A DNA stretch of 64,000 nucleotides from Luteimicrobium xylanilyticum (GTDB taxonomy: Bacteria > Actinomycetota > Actinomycetes > Actinomycetales > Cellulomonadaceae). Positions 38,109 through 48,036 of the stretch are shown one piece after another. A model generated the notes under the pieces. That model saw only the letters and a program-made list of their open reading frames with translations, did no database searches and was not told the DNA's origin. The position numbers and the translations under genes are program-made. Numbering within the stretch: position 1 is the first letter of the stretch; each line of letters opens with the position of its first letter. The stretch covers positions 1,674,001 to 1,738,000 of the forward strand of contig NZ_CP045529.1 in assembly GCF_009429125.1 (NCBI RefSeq). The letters are read 5' to 3'.

Positions 38109-39461
38109 GTGATCCAGCGCATCGACCTGAGGGGCCGCACGCTGTCCCGCCGCGAGCTGACCGACGCCCTGCCGCGCGCCGAGGTGCGCGTCGAGGACGC
38201 CGCCGAGCGCGTGGCGCCGATCATCGCGCAGGTGCGTGAGCACGGCGCCGCCACGCTGCGTGACCTCGCGGAGCGGTTCGACGGCGTCAGGCCCGAGCAT
38301 CTGCGGGTCCCGACGGCAGCGCTCGCCGACGCGCTCGAGGGGCTCGACCCCGACGTCCGCGCCGGGCTCGAGGAGGCGATCCGCCGCGTCCGCGCCGTCC
38401 ACGCGGCCCAGCGCCCGGCCGAGCACACGGTCGAGCTCGCCGACGGCGCCCGGGTGCGCCAGCGCTGGGTCCCCGTGCGCCGCGTCGGCCTCTACGTGCC
38501 GGGCGGGCTCGCCGTGTACCCGTCGACCGTGGTGATGAACGCCGTCGCCGCTCAGGAGGCGGGCGTCGCCGAGCTCGTCGTGACCTCGCCCCCGCAGCGC
38601 GAGAACGCGGGGCTTCCGCACCCGACGGTCCTGGCCGCGTGCGCGCTGCTCGGCGTCGACGAGGTGTACGCCGTGGGCGGGGCGCAGGCCGTCGCCATGC
38701 TCGCCTACGGTGCGCGCGGGACGGAGCCGCAGGACGGCGGGGTGCTCTGCGAGCCCGTCGACGTCGTGACCGGCCCGGGCAACGTCTACGTCGCCGCGGC
38801 CAAGCGCCTCGTGCGCGGCGTCGTCGGCATCGACGCGGAGGCCGGCCCCACGGAGATCGCGGTCCTCGCGGACGACACCGCGGACGCGGACCACGTCGCG
38901 GCCGACCTCGTCAGCCAGGCTGAGCACGACCCCATGGCGGCCGCCGTCCTCGTGACCCCGAGCGAGGCGCTCGCCGACGCCGTCGAGGACCGGGTCGCAG
39001 TCCGCGCCGGCGCCACGAAGCACGCCGAGCGCGTGGCCGAGGCGCTCGCGGGCTCGCAGTCGGCGATCGTGCTCGTGGACGACGTCGAGCAGGGTCTCGA
39101 GGTCGTCGACGCGTACGGCGCCGAGCACCTCGAGCTCCAGACCGCCGACGCATCCGTGCTCGCGGACCGGGTCCGGAGCGCGGGCGCGATCTTCGTCGGG
39201 CCCTACGCCCCCGTGTCGCTCGGTGACTACATGGCCGGGTCGAACCACGTGCTGCCCACCGGCGGGGCGGCGCACTCGTCGAGCGGGCTCGGGGTGCACA
39301 GCTTCGTGCGGGCCGTGCACGTCGTCGAGTACTCACGCGACGCGCTCGGCGAGCTCGCGGACCGGATCGTCGCCGTGGCCGACGCCGAGGACCTGCCCGC
39401 GCACGGCGAGGCCGTCCGTGCTCGCTTCGAGACCACCGCGACCGACGGGGGACACGCATGA
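38109..39461 (+). CDS. hisD: histidinol dehydrogenase HisD
   Basis: This 450-residue zinc enzyme performs the last two oxidations of histidine synthesis. Its features are [21 protein letters not shown] (in parts), the NAD region [14 protein letters not shown], the catalytic EHLELQ segment (Glu and His) and [12 protein letters not shown] near the C-terminus. The length is normal. It ends with a 4-bp overlap into a Rieske lipoprotein gene rather than into hisC. The other his genes resume about 4 kb downstream. Confidence 0.96.
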   Translation: MIQRIDLRGRTLSRRELTDALPRAEVRVEDAAERVAPIIAQVREHGAATLRDLAERFDGVRPEHLRVPTAALADALEGLDPDVRAGLEEAIRRVRAVHAAQRPAEHTVELADGARVRQRWVPVRRVGLYVPGGLAVYPSTVVMNAVAAQEAGVAELVVTSPPQRENAGLPHPTVLAACALLGVDEVYAVGGAQAVAMLAYGARGTEPQDGGVLCEPVDVVTGPGNVYVAAAKRLVRGVVGIDAEAGPTEIAVLADDTADADHVAADLVSQAEHDPMAAAVLVTPSEALADAVEDRVAVRAGATKHAERVAEALAGSQSAIVLVDDVEQGLEVVDAYGAEHLELQTADASVLADRVRSAGAIFVGPYAPVSLGDYMAGSNHVLPTGGAAHSSSGLGVHSFVRAVHVVEYSRDALGELADRIVAVADAEDLPAHGEAVRARFETTATDGGHA

Positions 39462-39892
39462 CCGAGAAGCCCGGTCCTTGCTGCGGCGGGGTCTCCCGAC
39501 GCGCCGTGCTCGCCGGGGCCGGCGCGGGTGCGGCGGCCGTCGCGCTCGCGGCGTGCAGCCCGGGCGGGACCGGCGACGTGCAGATCACGGCACCGTCCAC
39601 CCCGGCGCCCGTGGCGCAGCTCGCGGACGTCCCCGTCGGAGGCGCGGTCTCGGCCAAGCTCCCGGCGGGCGCGCAGATCCTCGTGACCCAGCCGACCGCC
39701 GGCGACGTGCACGTGCTCTCGGCGATCTGCACCCACATGGGCTGCGGCGTGGTCCCGGGCCAGGGCGACCTCGAGTGCCCGTGCCACGGTTCGACGTTCG
39801 ACCTGACCGGCAAGGTGACGCACGGGCCCGCGAAGAAGCCCCTCCAGGTGCTGAAGGCGTCGGTCCAGGACGGGCAGGTCGTCGTCGGCTGA
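39458..39892 (+). CDS. Rieske [2Fe-2S] protein, Tat-type lipoprotein
   Basis: This 144-residue small Rieske protein has an RR-type signal ([12 protein letters not shown]) and a lipobox LAAC, so it should be exported folded and lipidated on the outer membrane face. The cluster ligands are in CTHMGCGV and [10 protein letters not shown] poorly conserved region follows the lipobox. It lacks the extra membrane helices of the actinobacterial QcrA. The ATG overlaps the hisD stop, so the two are translationally coupled; no biochemical link is obvious. The partner reductase is unknown. Confidence 0.9.
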   Translation: MTEKPGPCCGGVSRRAVLAGAGAGAAAVALAACSPGGTGDVQITAPSTPAPVAQLADVPVGGAVSAKLPAGAQILVTQPTAGDVHVLSAICTHMGCGVVPGQGDLECPCHGSTFDLTGKVTHGPAKKPLQVLKASVQDGQVVVG

Positions 39893-39915
39893 CCGTCGCC
39901 GGCGCGGGCGGCGCG

Positions 39916-42117
39916 TCAGCCCACCGCGAGCACGAACGGCAGCACCGCGGTGGCGCCAGCGCGGCGCAGCGCCCGCGCCACGACGGTCAGCGTCCAGCCG
40001 GAGTCGGTGCGGTCGTCGACGAGCAGCACGCGCTTGCCGGTGACGTCGAGCCCCTCGTCGGGGCCGAGGCGCCGGACCACGCCCGCGAGCCGCGCGGCGG
40101 AGTTCACGTCGTGGCTGCCGGGCTCCTCGCGCCCGACGACCGGACCGACGGACCCGGCGACGGGCACGCCGAGGTACCGGGCGAGCCCGCCCGCGAGGTG
40201 CGCGACGAGCTGGGGTCGGGTCGCCGAACGGATCCCGACGACGCAGTCGACGGTCCCCGCGCCGTCGGGCACCAGCCAGTCGTCGAGCACCCGGACGGCC
40301 GCGGTGCGCAGCGGCACCGGCGTCTCGCCGTCGGACGTCGTGGGCGTGAACAGGTCGCGCAGCGGGCCGGACCAGCCGAGACCGTCGAGGCGGGCGACCG
40401 CGCGCCCGGTCTCGGCGCGCTCGTCGGGGTCGATCCGCCCGCGCAGGTCGAGGCCCAGCGCGTCCATGCCGCTGGGCCACTGCCGGCGCGCGACGATCTC
40501 GACGCCGGGCCGGTCGAGGTCGTGGCGTGCCTCGGCCACGGCGTCGGGGTCCGGCGCGCCCGGGAGCTCGACGCCGCCGCACCGGTCGCAGCGGCCGCAC
40601 CGCCACCCCGGCTGGAGCTCGGGGTCGTCGAGGACCGCGCGCAGGAAGGCCATGCGGCAGCCGGTCGTGCGCTCGTAGTCGACCATCGCCCGCTGCTCGT
40701 CCGCGCGGGTCTCCGCCACCCGCGCGTACCGGTCGGCGTCGTACTCCCACGGCCGTCCGGCCGCGACCCAGCCGCCTTGGACGCGCCGGACCGCGCCGTC
40801 GACGTCGAGCACCTTGAGCATCTGCTCGAGGCGCGAACGCTTGAGGTCGACGTGCGTCTCGAGCTGGGCGACGGACATCGGCCCGCCCTCGGGTGCCGAG
40901 GCGAGCGTGTCGAGCACGACGCGCACCTTCGGCTCGGGCGGGAAGCCGAGCGAGTCGAAGTACTCCCAGATGCGCTGGTCCTCCGTGCCGGGCAGCAGCA
41001 CGACGACGGCCCGCTCCACCCCGCGTCCCGCTCGCCCGACCTGCTGGTAGTAGGCGATGGGCGACGACGGTGCCCCGAGGTGGATCACGAACGCCAGGTC
41101 GGGCTTGTCGAAGCCCATGCCGAGCGCGCTGGTCGCCACCAGCGCGGTGACGCGGTTCTCCTTGAGGTCGGCCTCGAGGGCCTCGCGCTCGGCGGGGTCG
41201 GTCTGCCCCGTGTACGCGGCGACGGCGAGGCCGGTCGCGCGGAGCTGGCTCGCGACCTGCTCGGCCTGCGACACGGTCAGGCAGTAGACGATCCCGGAGC
41301 CCGGCGCGTCCTGCAGGACCTCGGCGAGCCACGCGAGCCGGGTCGAGGGGTCGGGCAGGTCGACGACCGCCAGGTGGAGCGACTCGCGGTCGAGCGCGCC
41401 GCGCAGCACCAGGACATCCGCTCCCGGCCCCGGAACCGTGCCGTCCGCGCGCACGCCGAGCTGCTCGGCGACGTCCGCGACGACCCGCGCGTTCGCGGTC
41501 GCGGTGGTCGCGAGCACGGGGATGCCCGCGGGCAGGTCGGCGAGCAGGGTGCGGATGCGCCGGTAGTCGGGCCGGAAGTCGTGGCCCCAGTCGGAGACGC
41601 AGTGCGCCTCGTCGACCACCACGAGCCCGGCGTCGGCGGCCAGCCGGGGAAGGACGCCGTCGCGGAACCCCGGGTTGTTGAGGCGCTCGGGCGAGCAGAG
41701 CAGCACGTCGACCTCGCCCGCGGCGATCGCCGCGTGGATCTCGTCCCACTCGGTGACGTTCGAGGAGTTGATGGTCACGGCCCGGATCCCCGCTCGCCGC
41801 GCCGCGCCGACCTGGTCGCGCATGAGCGCGAGCAGCGGGGAGACGAGCACGGTCGGCCCGGCGCCGCGGGCGCGCAGCAGCGCGGTCGCGACGAAGTAGA
41901 CCGCCGACTTCCCCCAGCCGGTGCGCTGCACGACGAGCGCGCGCCGCGCGTCCGCGACGAGGGCCTCGATCGCGCGCCACTGGTCCTCGCGCAGCGCCAC
42001 GTCGTCGCGCCCGACGAGCGCACGCAGGACGCCCTCGGCCTCCTCGCGCAGGCCGGCGCGGTCGGTGCCGGGGGCGGTCGGGGCGGCGGGCGTGGGCTGC
42101 GTCGTCGGCTCGTTCAC
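39916..42117 (-). CDS. RecQ-family DNA helicase fused to a phosphoribosyltransferase-like domain
   Basis: This 733-residue protein has a superfamily 2 helicase core with QRTGWGKSAVYF (Walker A), VVVDEAHCVSDWGHDFRPDY (DEAH and the RecQ aromatic loop), ATTATAN and a late QQVGRAGRG. A cysteine-rich zinc segment (RCGRCDRCGG) follows. The C-terminal 200 residues contain VLLVDDRTDSGWTLT, a PRPP-binding loop of type I phosphoribosyltransferases, instead of an HRDC domain. The role of the fusion is unknown. The GTG at 42117 has TAGAGT 7 nt upstream and no ribosome site. It converges on the Rieske gene. Confidence 0.88.
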   Translation of the reverse strand: MNEPTTQPTPAAPTAPGTDRAGLREEAEGVLRALVGRDDVALREDQWRAIEALVADARRALVVQRTGWGKSAVYFVATALLRARGAGPTVLVSPLLALMRDQVGAARRAGIRAVTINSSNVTEWDEIHAAIAAGEVDVLLCSPERLNNPGFRDGVLPRLAADAGLVVVDEAHCVSDWGHDFRPDYRRIRTLLADLPAGIPVLATTATANARVVADVAEQLGVRADGTVPGPGADVLVLRGALDRESLHLAVVDLPDPSTRLAWLAEVLQDAPGSGIVYCLTVSQAEQVASQLRATGLAVAAYTGQTDPAEREALEADLKENRVTALVATSALGMGFDKPDLAFVIHLGAPSSPIAYYQQVGRAGRGVERAVVVLLPGTEDQRIWEYFDSLGFPPEPKVRVVLDTLASAPEGGPMSVAQLETHVDLKRSRLEQMLKVLDVDGAVRRVQGGWVAAGRPWEYDADRYARVAETRADEQRAMVDYERTTGCRMAFLRAVLDDPELQPGWRCGRCDRCGGVELPGAPDPDAVAEARHDLDRPGVEIVARRQWPSGMDALGLDLRGRIDPDERAETGRAVARLDGLGWSGPLRDLFTPTTSDGETPVPLRTAAVRVLDDWLVPDGAGTVDCVVGIRSATRPQLVAHLAGGLARYLGVPVAGSVGPVVGREEPGSHDVNSAARLAGVVRRLGPDEGLDVTGKRVLLVDDRTDSGWTLTVVARALRRAGATAVLPFVLAVG

Positions 42118-42124
42118 CCGGTCG

Positions 42125-42130
42125 ACTCTA
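42125..42130 (-). promoter_or_regulatory. leaderless -10 element of the recQ-like gene
   Basis: On the minus strand TAGAGT lies 7 nt before the GTG start codon. No ribosome site intervenes. Confidence 0.5.
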
Positions 42131-42197
42131 CGGGCGGCCCCCGACGTGCCCGCAGTCGTCCACAGCCCGAGGGGAGGGCAGCGGCGGGCGGCGGTGG

Positions 42198-43226
42198 TCA
42201 GGACATGTCCATGACGACTCGCCCGTCGATGCCGCCTTCCTCCATCGCGGTGAAGACGGCGTTGACGTCGTCGAGCGGCCGGACCGTGTACGTGGGGTGG
42301 ATCTGCCCGCGCGCGAAGAAGTCGAGGGCCTCGCTCATGTCCTTGCGCGTGCCGACGATCGAGCCCCGGACGGTCAGCCCGAACAGCACGGTCGTGAAGA
42401 TGTCGAGCGGGAACTGGTCCGGCGGCAGCCCGACGAGCGACACCGTGCCCCCGCGGCGCAGCGCCCCGACGGCCTGCGGGAACGCGTGCGCGTTGACGGC
42501 CGTCACGAGCGCGCCGTGCACGCCGCCGCCCGTCTTCTCCTGGAGCTCCGCGGCGGCGTCGGGCGACGTGGCCGCGTTCACCGTGCCCTCGGCGCCGTGC
42601 TTGCGCGCGAGCTCGAGCTTGTCGTCGGCGACGTCGACGGCAGCGACGCGGCGCCCCATCGCGACGGCGTACTGGACGGCGATGTGCCCGAGCCCGCCGA
42701 TGCCGGAGATCAGCACCCACTCGCCGGGCTTCGTGTCGGTCGTCTTGAGGCCCTTGTAGACCGTGACCCCCGCGCAGAGGATGGGCCCGACGGCGGACAG
42801 GTCGACCCCGTCAGGGATGACCGGGCAGTACCGCGAGTCCACGAGCATGTACTGGCCGAACGAGCCGTCGACCGAGTAGCCGCCGTTCTTCTGGTTCGGG
42901 CAGAGGGTCTCCCAGCCCGTCTCGCAGTACTCGCACTCGCCGCACGCCGACCACAGCCACGCGTTGCCGACCGTGTCGCCGACCTTCACACGGGTCACGG
43001 AGTCGCCGACGGCGACGACCGTCCCGACGCCCTCGTGCCCGGGGACGAAGGGCGGGCTCGGCTTGACGGGCCAGTCCCCGTGCGCGGCGTGCAGGTCCGT
43101 GTGGCACACGCCGGTGTAGTCGACCTTGACGAGCGCCTCGAACGGTCCGGGGGTGGGGACCTCGATCTCGTCGATCGAGAGCGGGTCGGTGAAGCCGTGC
43201 ACGACGGCGGCACGCATGGTGGACAC
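42198..43226 (-). CDS. zinc-dependent alcohol dehydrogenase (AdhP type)
   Basis: This 342-residue medium-chain dehydrogenase should oxidise primary alcohols or reduce aldehydes with NAD(H). The catalytic zinc ligands are in GVCHTDLHAAHGD and GHEGVG, the structural zinc cysteines in CGECEYCETGWETLC, and the NAD loop is GIGGLGHIAVQYA. I start at GTG 43226, which has AAGGAGGT 4 nt upstream. The ATG at 43217 would place that site too far away. It sits between the halves of the his locus and is divergent from hisC. Confidence 0.93.
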   Translation of the reverse strand: MSTMRAAVVHGFTDPLSIDEIEVPTPGPFEALVKVDYTGVCHTDLHAAHGDWPVKPSPPFVPGHEGVGTVVAVGDSVTRVKVGDTVGNAWLWSACGECEYCETGWETLCPNQKNGGYSVDGSFGQYMLVDSRYCPVIPDGVDLSAVGPILCAGVTVYKGLKTTDTKPGEWVLISGIGGLGHIAVQYAVAMGRRVAAVDVADDKLELARKHGAEGTVNAATSPDAAAELQEKTGGGVHGALVTAVNAHAFPQAVGALRRGGTVSLVGLPPDQFPLDIFTTVLFGLTVRGSIVGTRKDMSEALDFFARGQIHPTYTVRPLDDVNAVFTAMEEGGIDGRVVMDMS

Positions 43227-43411
43227 GTCGACCTCCTTGGATCGGGCCACCCGGCCGCCGGGGGCCCCGTCTCCGTCGGCCGCCCCGTCCTTCGGAGGGC
43301 CCTCGTCCACGGTGGCACCGTGGCCGACCTTCCGCGCGGCGTGACCCCGGTGCACGGGCAGGTGAGGTGCCCGCGTGCCGGACGTCACGTCGGTGCCCCG
43401 GGGGTCCTCCG

Positions 43412-43417
43412 TAGACT
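43412..43417 (+). promoter_or_regulatory. leaderless -10 element of hisC
   Basis: TAGACT lies 6 nt before the hisC GTG. The hexamer and spacing match those at dnaE, and no ribosome site is present. Confidence 0.6.
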
Positions 43418-43423
43418 GGCCTC

Positions 43424-44647
43424 GTGACTCCTACGCTGCCTGCGCCGTCGTCCGTGCCGTCCGCCCCGGGCGCGCGGCGCCACGACGCGACGCGCGACGC
43501 GGGCGGCGGGCGGCTGCCCCTGCGTGCCGACCTCGCGGACGAGGTGCCGTACGGCGCTCCGCAGCTCGACGTGCCGGTGCTGCTCAACGTGAACGAGAAC
43601 CCGTACCCGCCGTCGGACGCCGTGGTCGCGAGCGTCGCGCGGCGGGTCACCGAGGCGGCGCACGGGCTCAACCGCTACCCCGACCGCGAGTTCCTGGATC
43701 TGCGCGCGGATCTGGCCGACTACTTGGCCGTCGAGTCCGGGGTCCGGCTCGAGCCCGAGCAGCTCTGGGCCGCGAACGGCTCCAACGAGGTCATGCTCCA
43801 GCTCCTCCAGGCCTTCGGCGGCCCGGGCCGCTCCGTCCTGTCGTTCGCGCCCACGTACTCGATGTACCCCGAGTACGCGCGCGACGCGATGACCGGCTGG
43901 GTCGCGGGCCGGCGCGAGGAGGACTTCACGCTCGACCCGGTCTACGCGGCGGAGACGATCGCGGAGGTCCGGCCCGCCGTGATCCTGCTCGCGAGCCCCA
44001 ACAACCCGACCGGCACGGCGCTGCCGCTCGCCACGGTCGAGGCCGTGCTCGACGCCGCCGCCCGCGTCGAGGTCGACGGCGCGCGGGGCGCGTCGCCCGT
44101 GGTGGTCGTCGACGAGGCCTACGGCGAGTTCCGGCGCCGCGGCGTGCCGAGCGCGCTCGAGCTGCTGGCCGACCGACCGAACCTCGCGGTCGCCCGCACC
44201 ATGTCGAAGGCGTTCGGGATGGCCGGCGCGCGCGTCGGGTACCTGGCGGCGTCGCGGGAGCTGGTCGACGCGCTGCGCGTCGTGCGGCTGCCGTACCACC
44301 TGTCGGCGGTGACCCAGGCGGTCGCGCGCGCGGCGCTCGAGCACTCCGACGAGCTCATGGCCCAGATCGGGTCGCTGCGGGCCGAGCGTGACGCGACCGC
44401 CGCGTGGCTGCGCGGACGTCTCCTCGACGGTCGTCCGCTCGACGTCGCCGACTCCGACTCGAACTTCGTGCTGTTCGGGCGCTTCGCCGACCGCCACGCC
44501 GTCTGGCAGGGGATGCTCGACGAGGGCGTGCTGATCCGCGAGGTCGGGCCCGAGGGATGGCTGCGGGTGTCGGTCGGCACGCCGCAGGAGATGGAGACGT
44601 TCAAGGCCGCCCTCGTGCGGGTGGCCGGACTGGAGGAGGCACGATGA
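43424..44647 (+). CDS. hisC: histidinol-phosphate aminotransferase HisC
   Basis: This 407-residue fold-type I PLP enzyme transaminates imidazole-acetol phosphate. It has [11 protein letters not shown], the SPNNPTG motif, [10 protein letters not shown] and the PLP lysine K262 in [13 protein letters not shown]. The N-terminus has an extra disordered stretch of about 25 residues. It opens the second his operon and overlaps hisB by 4 bp. Confidence 0.96.
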   Translation: MTPTLPAPSSVPSAPGARRHDATRDAGGGRLPLRADLADEVPYGAPQLDVPVLLNVNENPYPPSDAVVASVARRVTEAAHGLNRYPDREFLDLRADLADYLAVESGVRLEPEQLWAANGSNEVMLQLLQAFGGPGRSVLSFAPTYSMYPEYARDAMTGWVAGRREEDFTLDPVYAAETIAEVRPAVILLASPNNPTGTALPLATVEAVLDAAARVEVDGARGASPVVVVDEAYGEFRRRGVPSALELLADRPNLAVARTMSKAFGMAGARVGYLAASRELVDALRVVRLPYHLSAVTQAVARAALEHSDELMAQIGSLRAERDATAAWLRGRLLDGRPLDVADSDSNFVLFGRFADRHAVWQGMLDEGVLIREVGPEGWLRVSVGTPQEMETFKAALVRVAGLEEAR

Positions 44648-45306
44648 GCGCACCGACCACGGACGCGGCCGGGACGGTGCCCGGCGCGCCGCAGCCGGGC
44701 GGGCCGGGGCACCGCGCCGCGCGCGTCGAGCGTGCGACGAGCGAGTCGAGCGTCGTCGTCGAGCTCGACCTCGACGGGACGGGCCGGACGGACGTCTCGA
44801 CGAGCGTCCCGTTCTTCGACCACATGCTCACGGCGCTCGGCAAGCACGCGCTCTTCGACCTCACGGTGCGTTCCACGGGCGACACCCACATCGACGTGCA
44901 CCACACGGTCGAGGACACGGCGATCGTGCTCGGGGAGGCGCTGCGCCAGGCGCTCGGGGACAAGCGCGGCATCGCGCGCTTCGGCGACGCGACCGTCCCC
45001 CTCGACGAGGCGCTCGCGCTCGCGGTCGTGGACGTGTCGGGCCGGCCCTACCTCGTGCACTCCGGCGAGCCGGAGGGCCAGGAGTACCACCTGATCGGCG
45101 GGCACTTCACCGGCTCCCTGACCCGGCACGTCCTCGAGTCGCTCGCGTACCACGCCGGCATCTGCGTGCACGTGCGCGTGCTGGCGGGCCGCGACCCCCA
45201 CCACATCGTGGAGGCGCAGTTCAAGGCGCTCGCCCGTGCGTTGCGGGCCGCGGTCGCTCTCGACCCCCGCGTCGAGGGCGTCCCGTCGACGAAGGGTGCG
45301 CTGTGA
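44644..45306 (+). CDS. hisB: imidazoleglycerol-phosphate dehydratase HisB
   Basis: This 220-residue monofunctional dehydratase has both metal-binding repeats: [12 protein letters not shown] with [11 protein letters not shown], and [13 protein letters not shown] with [17 protein letters not shown]. The N-terminus is about 20 residues longer than usual. It is coupled by 4-bp overlaps to hisC and to the next unknown gene. Confidence 0.96.
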   Translation: MSAPTTDAAGTVPGAPQPGGPGHRAARVERATSESSVVVELDLDGTGRTDVSTSVPFFDHMLTALGKHALFDLTVRSTGDTHIDVHHTVEDTAIVLGEALRQALGDKRGIARFGDATVPLDEALALAVVDVSGRPYLVHSGEPEGQEYHLIGGHFTGSLTRHVLESLAYHAGICVHVRVLAGRDPHHIVEAQFKALARALRAAVALDPRVEGVPSTKGAL

Positions 45307-45794
45307 GCGCGGAGAGCGTCCCCGAACCCGCCGCGGAGTCCGCCGCCCAGCCGGTGCGCGCCGTCGTCGTCACCCAGCTCGGCGCCGCGGAGCCCGTGGC
45401 CGCGATCTGCGCGATCGCCGGTCTCCCCGTCGACGCCGTGCTGTCGGGCGTCGGGGTACTGGTCTGGTGCCGTGACACGTCCGTCGACGGCCCCGAGCAG
45501 GTGGCCGCGACGATCACGCGCGCCACGCCCGGGCTCCCGGCCGTGCTGCTCGTGCACCGCGACGGCCAGATCGCCGCCCACACGTGGCGCGACGGCGCGG
45601 TCGGGGACGAGCTCGCCGCGGGTCTCGCGCTCGACGGCGCCCCCGAGGGGCTCACCAACCTGCTGCTCGGCACCGAGACCGTCGACGACTTCCCGGACGT
45701 GGTCACGAGCGTCGGGGTCGGCCGGCTCAAGGCCATGCGGATGATGACCAAGGCCGGGCGCGCCGCGCGCCGCGACCGGAAGAAGGCCGAATGA
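45303..45794 (+). CDS. uncharacterised protein of the actinobacterial his operon
   Basis: I do not recognise a domain in this 163-residue protein. It has an acidic, alanine-rich N-terminus, then an alternating strand/helix core from [21 protein letters not shown] to [17 protein letters not shown], and a basic helical tail ([19 protein letters not shown]). No membrane segment or catalytic motif is visible. A GTG overlaps the hisB stop, and its own stop overlaps the hisH ATG, so it is tightly coupled within the operon. Similar unknown genes occur between hisB and hisH in related actinobacteria, which suggests a conserved accessory role. Confidence 0.75.
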   Translation: MSAESVPEPAAESAAQPVRAVVVTQLGAAEPVAAICAIAGLPVDAVLSGVGVLVWCRDTSVDGPEQVAATITRATPGLPAVLLVHRDGQIAAHTWRDGAVGDELAAGLALDGAPEGLTNLLLGTETVDDFPDVVTSVGVGRLKAMRMMTKAGRAARRDRKKAE

Positions 45795-46462
45795 GCGGCC
45801 CGAACGAGCGCCCGAGCGTCGTCGTCCTCGACTACGGCTTCGGCAACGTCCGTTCGGCCGTGCGCGCGCTCGAGCGCGTGGGCGCTGACGTCGAGCTGAC
45901 CGACGACCGTGCGCGTGCGCAGGAGGCGGACGGGCTCGTCGTGCCCGGTGTCGGCGCGTTCGCCGCCTGCATGGCGGGGCTGCGTGCGGTGCGCGGCGAC
46001 GAGGTCGTCGGACGACGGCTCGCGGGCGGCCGGCCCGTGCTCGGGATCTGCGTGGGCATGCAGATCCTGTTCGAGGCGGGCGACGAGCACGGCGTCGTGA
46101 CCGAGGGCATGGGGGAGTGGCCCGGGACCGTCCGGCGCCTCGACGCCCCCGTCGTCCCGCACATGGGCTGGGCGAACGTCGAGGCCGCAGAGGGCTCGCG
46201 GCTCTTCTCCGGCGTCGAGCGCGAACGCTTCTACTTCGTGCACTCGTACGCCGCGCACGAGTTCCCGCTCGAGGCCGACATCCCCGAGGACTCGCCGTTC
46301 GCGCGCAGCACGATCCGGCCGCTCGTCACCTGGGCCACGCACGGCGACCGGTTCGTGGCGGCCGTCGAGAACGGTCCGCTCGCCGCGACGCAGTTCCACC
46401 CGGAGAAGTCCGGCGACGCCGGCGCGCACCTGCTCGAGAACTGGGTCGCGACCCTGCGTTGA
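45791..46462 (+). CDS. hisH: imidazole glycerol phosphate synthase glutaminase subunit HisH
   Basis: This 223-residue class I glutamine amidotransferase supplies ammonia to HisF. The nucleophile cysteine lies in [11 protein letters not shown], and the His/Glu pair in [10 protein letters not shown]. The early DYGFGNVRS and PGVGAF are typical. HisF is not in this window after PriA, so its gene must be elsewhere. Confidence 0.96.
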   Translation: MSGPNERPSVVVLDYGFGNVRSAVRALERVGADVELTDDRARAQEADGLVVPGVGAFAACMAGLRAVRGDEVVGRRLAGGRPVLGICVGMQILFEAGDEHGVVTEGMGEWPGTVRRLDAPVVPHMGWANVEAAEGSRLFSGVERERFYFVHSYAAHEFPLEADIPEDSPFARSTIRPLVTWATHGDRFVAAVENGPLAATQFHPEKSGDAGAHLLENWVATLR

Positions 46463-46557
46463 CGGGCGTCGCCCCGTCCCTCGCTCGTGCCCTCCGACCG
46501 ATCCCCCCGAAGCACCCCGACCGGTCCGCCGGTCCCGAAACCCCTGGAGCACCCTCG

Positions 46558-47289
46558 ATGACCGATCGCCTCGTGCTGCTGCCCGCCGTCGACGTCGCGG
46601 ACGGCCAGGCCGTGCGCCTCGTCCAGGGCGCGGCCGGCTCGGAGACGTCGTACGGCGACCCGTTGACCGCCGCGCTCGACTGGCAGACCGGCGGCGCCGA
46701 GTGGGTCCATCTCGTGGACCTCGACGCCGCGTTCGGCCGGGGCTCGAACGCCGAGCTCCTCGCCGAGGTCGTCGGGCGCCTCGACGTCCAGGTCGAGCTC
46801 TCGGGCGGCATCCGCGACGACGCGAGCCTCGAGCGCGCGCTCGCGACCGGCTGCCGTCGCGTCAACCTCGGGACTGCGGCCCTCGAGAACCCCGAGTGGA
46901 CCGCGCGCGTCATCGCCGAGCACGGCGACCGCGTGGCCGTCGGCCTCGACGTGCGCGGGACCACGCTCGCCGCCCGCGGCTGGACGCAGGAGGGCGGGGA
47001 CCTGTGGGAGGTCCTCGACCGGCTCGAGGCGGCAGGCTGCTCGCGGTACGTCGTGACCGACGTGACCAAGGACGGGACGTTGCGCGGCCCGAACCTCGAC
47101 CTGCTGCGCGACGTCGCGGCCCGCACGGCGTCGCCGGTCGTCGCGTCGGGCGGCATCTCGAGCCTCGCGGACCTCGAGGCGCTGCGCTCGCTCGTCCCCG
47201 CCGGGGTCGAGGGTGCGATCGTCGGCAAGGCCCTCTATGCGGGCGCCTTCACGCTGCCCCAGGCGCTCGACGTCGCGGGCCGCCCGTGA
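46558..47289 (+). CDS. priA: phosphoribosyl isomerase A (HisA/PriA)
   Basis: This 243-residue TIM barrel isomerises ProFAR; in many actinobacteria the same protein (PriA) also does the TrpF step of tryptophan synthesis. It has [26 protein letters not shown], and the phosphate loops VASGGISS and GAIVGKALY. Bifunctionality is inferred from lineage, not from a residue I can prove. A GGAG lies about 9 nt before the ATG. It follows hisH by 95 bp and overlaps sseB by 4 bp. Confidence 0.93.
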   Translation: MTDRLVLLPAVDVADGQAVRLVQGAAGSETSYGDPLTAALDWQTGGAEWVHLVDLDAAFGRGSNAELLAEVVGRLDVQVELSGGIRDDASLERALATGCRRVNLGTAALENPEWTARVIAEHGDRVAVGLDVRGTTLAARGWTQEGGDLWEVLDRLEAAGCSRYVVTDVTKDGTLRGPNLDLLRDVAARTASPVVASGGISSLADLEALRSLVPAGVEGAIVGKALYAGAFTLPQALDVAGRP

Positions 47290-48017
47290 GCGCCGCGGGG
47301 CGGGCGCTCCCGCCGTCGTCCGGGTTCGCGGGCGACGACGGCTCCGCCGACCCCGAGCTGGCCCGCCTCCTCGCGGGCCACGTCGCGGGCCGGGAGTCCC
47401 TGCGCGACGTCGTCGCGCGTCTGGCCGCGACCCGGGTGCTCGTGCCGGTGCTGGCCGAGCTCGGCGAGCTCGGCGAGACCGAGGACGGCCTCCACGTCGA
47501 CAAGGAGGCGTCCGCCGGGGTGGTGGCGCTCGAGGCTCCCGACGGCCGTCGCGCGCTTCCCGTCTTCACATCGGTGGCGGCGATGACGTCGTGGCGCCCC
47601 GACGCGCGCCCCGTGCCCGTCGAGGCGCCGCGGGCCGCGCTCTCCGCCGTCAGCGAGGACTGGTCGCTGCTCGTCGTCGACCCGGCGGGGCCGGCGACGG
47701 TCCTGGTCCCGCGGCCGGCGGTGTGGGCGCTCGCGCAGGGCAAGCCCTGGAGACCGGCCGTCGAGGACGGCGTCGTCGACGCGGAGGTCGTCCAGGCGGT
47801 GACGTCCGCTGTGGCGCCTCTCCAGCACGTGGCGAGCGTCGACGCCGTGCCCGGCCGGACGGCCGAGGTCGCGGTCGTGCTGCGCCTCGACCCGGGCCTG
47901 GACCGTGCCGGTCTCGACGCCGTGCTGGCCGCGGTCAACGCGCGGCTCGGTGCGAGCGAGGTCGTCGGCGAGCGCGTCGACTCGCTCGAGCTGCGGATCG
48001 GCGCGGCGCGCGGCTGA
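47286..48017 (+). CDS. SseB family protein
   Basis: This 243-residue soluble protein has an SseB N-terminal-like domain: [23 protein letters not shown], the strand [10 protein letters not shown], then [24 protein letters not shown] second half with an alpha/beta pattern ends in [14 protein letters not shown]. Actinobacterial his operons often end with such a gene; its function is not known. The GTG start overlaps the priA stop. It converges on the gerW-like gene, 19 bp apart. Confidence 0.8.
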   Translation: MSAAGRALPPSSGFAGDDGSADPELARLLAGHVAGRESLRDVVARLAATRVLVPVLAELGELGETEDGLHVDKEASAGVVALEAPDGRRALPVFTSVAAMTSWRPDARPVPVEAPRAALSAVSEDWSLLVVDPAGPATVLVPRPAVWALAQGKPWRPAVEDGVVDAEVVQAVTSAVAPLQHVASVDAVPGRTAEVAVVLRLDPGLDRAGLDAVLAAVNARLGASEVVGERVDSLELRIGAARG

Positions 48018-48036
48018 ACGCGCTGCGCTCGCGGCC

